This document shows, piece by piece, positions 59,511-64,000 of a stretch of DNA of 64,000 nt. This DNA comes from Phytohabitans aurantiacus (GTDB lineage: Bacteria; Actinomycetota; Actinomycetes; Mycobacteriales; Micromonosporaceae). The notes beneath the pieces were generated by a model. The model ran no database searches and was not told the origin of the DNA. It saw only the letters and a program-made list of their open reading frames with translations. How positions within the stretch are numbered: position 1 is the stretch's first letter; each line of letters opens with the position of its first letter. Location of the stretch: contig NZ_BSDI01000019.1 in assembly GCF_027923225.1 (NCBI RefSeq), positions 1 to 64,000 of the forward strand, in the 5' to 3' direction. The translations under genes were made by a program, and so were the position numbers.

Positions 59511-62243
59511 TCACGGGGCCGGCCGCAGCCGGACGTGCACGTGGTCGTTGTGGCCATTGTCGAAGCCGATTTTTGTGCTGGTGCGGTTCGGCCACCAGCC
59601 CAGGCCGAGGTCGATCGTGTGGCCGCCAGGCCCGGCGTACCCGCCGCTGGTCAGCAGTTCCTCCCCCCAGCCGGCGCGCAGCTCGGTTACGCCGGAGAAG
59701 GTGTCGCCGAAGCCGTGCAGGTACCACATCTTTAACACGTCCGGGTCCGCGATCATCGCGTCGAGCCACTGCCGGGTATAGGCGACCCAGCCTTTGAGCT
59801 GTCCGAGCGCGACCTGGTCGCCGGCGAGCGTGCGTCGACTCAGGGCGGCCAGGGCGAAGTAGTTCTGGCCCCCGGACGACCCCGGAGGGAGCAACGGCAG
59901 CGGGTGGAAGACGTCCATGTCGTAGCCCTGCCGGTGGCTGGTGTGCGGGTTGAAATAGCCGCCGTGCTCGCCAGAGATGTCGTTGACCGCGGTGATGGTG
60001 AGCCGATGCGCATCGAGCCACTCGTAGGTAAACCGCCGCGACCAGTCGTCGCCGCCCAGCTCGCGCCGGGAGTACCGGGGCATGTTGTCGGGCATCCGCC
60101 ATAGCGCGACGAGGCCGGTGTGGTCCTTTGGATCGGTCTCCTTCGCGGCGCCGTTCTCGTCGGTGCCGCGAAGCACTACGCGGTATCCGACGGTGTCGGA
60201 TGGCGGCGGCGTCGACTCCACCTCGCAGGCTGGCGCCCCCGGGTCAAAGGTGACAAACACTTCCAGCCGGTCGTCACCAACGAGCGTCACCCGGGGGCTG
60301 TCCAGGCCGCCATCAAATATCGTCTGCAGTGCCGTACCTGTGCTGTCCAACAGCTCGACGGTCAGGCCAGTCAGCTGATAGTCCTCCGGCTTGGCGTACT
60401 GGACGGAAAGCCGGCGGGGGAAAGTGTTGTTCACGCCGGGACGAGGGATGCTGACGAACCGGTCCGGGTCCGGCCAGTCCACGCTCTCGATAGCGAACCG
60501 GCGCACCGCGGCGATCGCGGCGACGAGCTGGGTGGGCAGGAGGTCATCGCCGATGTTGGTGGCGGAGGCCCGCAGCGTGAGACCGGCGTCGGCGTCGGCG
60601 GTCAGAGCTGACACGTCGATCTCTTCCTGGTAAGTGCCAGTGCCGCCGGTCGCGTTCCAGGTCGGCGCAGTCCAGAGCTGGCTGTTCACCCAGCGGCCAA
60701 GGCGGAACAGTACGGTGCCGCCGTCCGCCAGCAGGAGGACGTCCCATGTGTCGTTGAACCGGCTCTGCTCCAGCACCCATTTCGGGTACTCGGCGGTGCT
60801 CACGGCGTAGTCGAGTAGCACCGTGCCGGTGCCCTGCGGGACGGTGACAGTCTCTACCGCAGTGACCCGTTGTCCCTCGCCGACGGCCGTCACAGACACG
60901 CTGGCGTCGGCAGACAGAGCAGTGATCGGCGCCGGCGTGTCGGGCTCTGACCGGGCCGCGGAGCGGGACAGCGGCGGCGGCGCGAGGCTCACGACCTCGA
61001 ACTCGGCGACCCCGGCCTGCACGTCCGCGGTGGTGAGCGGGCGCACTGTCAGCTGCTTGTCGCCGTCGACCGGGAACAGCGCCTCGGCGGTGAACACCCG
61101 GCCGTCGTGCTCAGTGGCGACCCGTACGGCGATCATCCCGCCGGGCCGGTCGGCGAGCAAAAACGTGCCGTCCGCCGCGCTTTCCACCTGGTTCTGCGTG
61201 CCGTTGGCGGACTCGGAGGAAATGGTGAGGCCGGTTAGCGGCAGGTCGATCGCCGAGGCTGGCGCGACCAGGAGACCTTCGACTCGATAAACACCGGCCC
61301 CCACGACAACGTCGTCCTCGTAAACATGTCCGTCGGCGTCCATTGCGCGCGCGTACAGCCGGGCGTCGCTGGTCAGGCCGGCGATCACGGCCACCACGTT
61401 TGTCGCGGACGCTCCGGTCGCGATCAGGGTCCCGCCGTCCACCGTGAAGTAGTCGGTCAGGTCTTCGACGGTGCCCGCTGCCGACGCCTCCACCTGCACC
61501 GCAGTCTCGATGTGCACCGGGCTCCCGTCGGGTCGGGCGAAGCCGATTGTGATGGTGGCGGCGTCCAGCGGCAGCGCCCCGTTGACCAGCTCGGCGACGT
61601 TCAGGTCCACCGGCTCGGTCCGGTCTGCTGACTCCACCAGCGCGATCGTCACCTTGGTCGTGCTACCGGCGACCGCCTCGGCCGCGGTGATGCCTACGAG
61701 CATGCTGGGCAGGTCGGCCTTGATCTGATGGGTCCCCGGCTCGACCGGGACGGTAACCTCGCCGGAGTCGTCGGTCATCTCGATCGGGCCGCCGTCCACC
61801 GCAACCAATACGCCCGCGCCTAGCGGTTCCAGCACGGTGCCGGCCCCGTCGCCGAGGACGGCGCTAATGCGTAGGGCGGTCACCGGAGCCGGCCGCGGCG
61901 GGGCCGGTGGCGAGCCCTCACCCGAGCGGAAACCCCAGAGGTAGACGATCGCGCCGGTCGGCGCGTCCGCCATCGAGGTGGCGGTCACGGCGAGGACCTC
62001 GCCGGGCACGTCGTACACCCGATTGAGCAGACTGCCCGGCACCAGCACAATCCGGTCCAGCGGGCCGGCGCCGCCCTCGCCAACCACGTGGGTCAGCACG
62101 ACCTCCACGTCGGCCTGCGCGTCGTACGGGCAGAGCGCGAGCAGCCGGATCCGTTCATACGGCCGGACCAGAGCCCTGCCAAGCGACACCGGATCGCCCG
62201 GCTGGATCATGGTGTCGGCCTGGAATGCCAGTTCGGTGGGCAT
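59511..62243 (-). CDS. large Ig-like repeat protein with C-terminal MepA/M15-like peptidase
   Basis: 910 residues from ATG 62243, with no signal peptide. Residues 1 to about 740 are Thr/Val/Asp/Gly-rich beta-sandwich repeats (TDDSGEVTVPVEPGTHQIKA, LTISSESANGTQNQVESAAD-type segments), carboxypeptidase-regulatory or Ig-like. The C-terminal domain has zinc-peptidase motifs of the LAS/M15-MepA group: HTSHRQGYDMDVFHP at 767-781 (His770, Asp776) and GHNDHVHVRL at 897-907 (His901, His903). A peptidoglycan endopeptidase or D,D-peptidase activity is likely. It lies 217 bases upstream of the CHAT gene in the same orientation and may belong to the same system. Confidence 0.6.
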   Translation of the reverse strand: MPTELAFQADTMIQPGDPVSLGRALVRPYERIRLLALCPYDAQADVEVVLTHVVGEGGAGPLDRIVLVPGSLLNRVYDVPGEVLAVTATSMADAPTGAIVYLWGFRSGEGSPPAPPRPAPVTALRISAVLGDGAGTVLEPLGAGVLVAVDGGPIEMTDDSGEVTVPVEPGTHQIKADLPSMLVGITAAEAVAGSTTKVTIALVESADRTEPVDLNVAELVNGALPLDAATITIGFARPDGSPVHIETAVQVEASAAGTVEDLTDYFTVDGGTLIATGASATNVVAVIAGLTSDARLYARAMDADGHVYEDDVVVGAGVYRVEGLLVAPASAIDLPLTGLTISSESANGTQNQVESAADGTFLLADRPGGMIAVRVATEHDGRVFTAEALFPVDGDKQLTVRPLTTADVQAGVAEFEVVSLAPPPLSRSAARSEPDTPAPITALSADASVSVTAVGEGQRVTAVETVTVPQGTGTVLLDYAVSTAEYPKWVLEQSRFNDTWDVLLLADGGTVLFRLGRWVNSQLWTAPTWNATGGTGTYQEEIDVSALTADADAGLTLRASATNIGDDLLPTQLVAAIAAVRRFAIESVDWPDPDRFVSIPRPGVNNTFPRRLSVQYAKPEDYQLTGLTVELLDSTGTALQTIFDGGLDSPRVTLVGDDRLEVFVTFDPGAPACEVESTPPPSDTVGYRVVLRGTDENGAAKETDPKDHTGLVALWRMPDNMPRYSRRELGGDDWSRRFTYEWLDAHRLTITAVNDISGEHGGYFNPHTSHRQGYDMDVFHPLPLLPPGSSGGQNYFALAALSRRTLAGDQVALGQLKGWVAYTRQWLDAMIADPDVLKMWYLHGFGDTFSGVTELRAGWGEELLTSGGYAGPGGHTIDLGLGWWPNRTSTKIGFDNGHNDHVHVRLRPAP

Positions 62244-62549
62244 GCATCTAGGATCCCGCCGAAGCCACAGAAGGTCGCACCTTCAGTCAGGTATCGGCCA
62301 GCGTCACCATGCCGTCGTGATAACGCCGCAATAGCCTCTCGACCAAGCAGCCACTGCAGCGACGACGCGCCAACACAAACCCGACGAGCGACGAATAGCA
62401 GCGGCGTAGTTCGAGGACCGTCCACCGATCATCATGGCCCACTTTTTTCGGCGAGACCATCACCCATTCCTGGTCAATCGCGGGTTGGGCTCCGCCGCTG
62501 CGGTGATCGACTCGGCGCCACCCGAGGGCGGCGGGTTAATCCGCCGTCC
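62244..62549. other. intergenic region
   Basis: 306 bases upstream of the peptidase gene, which should hold its promoter. A minus-strand open frame at 62207-62425 overlaps the gene start and has no independent support. No repeats or RNA structures were noticed. Confidence 0.3.
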
Positions 62550-62981
62550 CAGATCAAGTCCCTGTTCCCGATCGTCAATAACCCGGTAACCGACACTGCG
62601 CGGTGGGCTTCGCCAAGGAGCAGTTCCACTATGCGTTCACCAACACGGTCAGTCGGGACGAGTTCGACGCCGCGTACGACGGCTTCCACATCCCGGCGTC
62701 CGGCTACTGGGTGTGGAACCTACGGTCCGATAGCCAACTGGAAGCCTGGCCACCAGGAGACCTCGGCCGACCAGATTAGAACCTGGACGACCACGCTCCG
62801 CTGCTGTTCATCATGGGGCGGCAAAGACCACCTGATGCCGCCCTTGATGAACGGCTCGAACACGAAGAAAGTATCGCAACTTCGAGGCGATGACTGAGAC
62901 CGACAAAGTTCCGGAAGCCCAAACCTCACCTGTGGCGTACCTGGCTGGGAGCACCTGCCGACTACGCGCTCGAATGGGCGC
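62550..62981 (+). pseudogene. alpha/beta hydrolase, multiply frameshifted
   Basis: Coding-like pieces of one alpha/beta-hydrolase occur in order but in different frames: IKSLFPIVNNPVTD (from about 62553), GFAKEQFHYAFTNTVSRDEF then AAYDGFHIPASGYWVWN (from 62606), PLLFIMG then GKDHLMPPLMNGSNTKK (from 62820, with the expected catalytic Asp of the acid strand) and ADYALEWA (62957-62980). The family normally reads FxYxFTNTxSxxES and GxxDHxxPxSxN. At least three frameshifts and a stop separate the pieces, and the N-terminal nucleophile region is missing. Confidence 0.6.
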
Positions 62982-63530
62982 CCAGGCACCGGCCGAACGC
63001 CGTAAGGCTGACCAGCCGCCTACAGCGGCAAGTTGTGGTCCGCCCAACAAGCGCCATGCCCGCACACGCACAGGCGGGTTGCCAAGTATTACGGGTACCT
63101 CTTGTCCCGCCGCCGTGGTCACAACTCGACGCTCCTGACGCCCGAGCTCGGGTGCCGTCCCGGTCCTTCGGAACCGAGCGGCCCCGTGCCCAGTGGCTCG
63201 GGCGTACCCGCGTGGCCGATTCTGGAGGTGCCCTACGGCACTACGTGGGCGCCGGGGCAGCCGAGGAAATGCCTTCAGTTTGAGACTCAACCCCCGTGAC
63301 ACCGCCTGAGACAAGGCCCGGAACCCGAGGTCGAGGCGCTGCGATATGCCATCAGCGCCGAGACTCTACACCGACAACGGACGAGCCATTTGGTCCATCG
63401 GCTCCCACCGCCATGGCGAAGGGGCGGAGCGGGGCTACAGCCTTCCTTCTACATCGGGCCGTGCGGCCACAAGGCCTGCGGAAGGCCGGCATCGGGGCCG
63501 AGCGCTTCGAGTACCAACTCGGTGTATTGG
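62982..63530. other. intergenic region
   Basis: 549 bases between the hydrolase remnant and the gene at the window edge. Open frames here show no recognisable family content and no convincing ribosome binding sites. It looks like decayed DNA. Confidence 0.35.
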
Positions 63531-64000
63531 TCACGTAGAAGTCGGCCGTCGCAGTACGGCGAGATGGCCGTTGCGGCGACCGAAGGTGACCAGTTCTCGG
63601 TCGAGGTCGTCATGGCGGCGCCGCATCTGCTGCACGCCCGCGTCGTCGGGGAAGCCTCGGTAGGCGGCGAAGATCGCTGCTGTCCGATGCGCGGCGAGCA
63701 GGCAAATCAGTACGGAGTTGGTAACCACGACCGGGTCCGCTCGCCAGGACGCGTCACGGCCAATGACTTGGGCGCTGTCAGCGAGACCCCAGGGGCGGGC
63801 ATGCGCGACCCCAGACAGCAGGCTGTACACCGCAGGCAGGTCGGCAAAGGCATCCTGCACCAGTCCGCTAACTGGCCTGCTTACTGGGATCGGATCTGTG
63901 GTTGGGTTGACGCGGACGGCGGCGACCGCCGTGCCGGGCGCGTTGAGCGTTGTCTCGATCCGGGCAGCGGCCAGCCGGCCTAGCAGCTCCTGCTTCCTGT
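63531..64000 (-). CDS. hypothetical protein, C-terminal part (runs off the window)
   Basis: The minus-strand frame ending at 63531 is open to the window edge (about 156 codons) without a stop; its start is outside. Readable content includes ARIETTLNAPGTAVAAVRVN, LPAVYSLLSGVAHARPWGLA and LICLLAAHRTAAIFAAYRGF. The SGVAHARPWG phrase resembles conserved parts of uncharacterised actinobacterial proteins that report on HEPN-like or DUF5677-like domains (weak recollection). It is helical and soluble. Confidence 0.5.
   Translation of the reverse strand, partial: RKQELLGRLAAARIETTLNAPGTAVAAVRVNPTTDPIPVSRPVSGLVQDAFADLPAVYSLLSGVAHARPWGLADSAQVIGRDASWRADPVVVTNSVLICLLAAHRTAAIFAAYRGFPDDAGVQQMRRRHDDLDRELVTFGRRNGHLAVLRRPTST

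Noticed and set aside
1..64000. CRISPR arrays, rRNA and tRNA genes.
   Set aside because: No regularly spaced repeats and no recognisable rRNA or tRNA sequences were seen on reading through. A tRNA covariance search was not possible here.

Overview
The DNA looks like the chromosome of a high-GC actinomycete, most like Micromonosporaceae or Streptomyces relatives (inference). The evidence is G/C-ending codons throughout, GTG starts, an actinobacterial SOS box, an S-adenosyl methyltransferase beside an XRE regulator, a cytochrome P450, and a Tad pilus locus built for a Gram-positive envelope. The window is an accessory region: it holds three mobile elements or element remnants and at least six broken genes.

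Layout. (1) 1-1770: gene ends and debris, including a frameshifted DUF4262 gene, plus one small intact gene. (2) 1771-15629, minus strand: a Tad/Flp-type pilus locus whose genes mostly overlap by 4 bases. In transcription order it encodes a lipoprotein, a secreted protein, a CpaB-like SAF protein, a CpaE-like ATPase, the CpaF ATPase, TadB, TadC, a small pilin, two TadE-like proteins, a third TadE/TadG-like protein, a large LysM/BTAD membrane protein and a DUF2637 membrane protein. One acidic plus-strand gene (6813-7961) sits inside it. (3) 15765-19170: a membrane protein, a lone ABC permease, a tryptophan 2,3-dioxygenase-like protein and a MarR regulator. (4) 19926-27901: two XRE regulators, a methyltransferase, a GGDEF/degenerate-EAL membrane protein, an HExxH metalloprotease with a DUF6545-like tail, a P450 and a small DNA-binding protein.

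(5) 27955-33102: an IS110-family element, then remnants of a DNA ligase, an aldo/keto reductase and an FMN-binding protein around an intact NAD(P)-binding oxidoreductase. (6) 33099-42073: an efflux-type operon (TetR, MMPL, SDR, DHA2 transporter, membrane hydrolase), a second TetR, a secreted SnoaL-like protein and a PAP2-like protein. The second TetR appears to control two distant promoters through near-identical operators. (7) 42070-47900: a Tn554-like unit of three tyrosine recombinases and a small coiled-coil protein.

(8) 48612-55690: an SOS-controlled imuA-imuB-dnaE2 mutasome in which imuB is split by a second IS110-family element. Because the host gene marks this element's ends, a candidate bridge RNA can be read in its 5' leader, with loop sequences that match both the element ends and the actual insertion site. 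(9) 55809-62243, minus strand: a compact operon of a CHAT protease with an intact His/Cys dyad, a one-TM protein and a large unrecognised protein. Just upstream is a 910-residue protein ending in a MepA/M15-like peptidoglycan peptidase domain. This is the best candidate here for an undescribed, possibly defensive, system. (10) 62244-64000: a decayed alpha/beta hydrolase and a gene running off the window.
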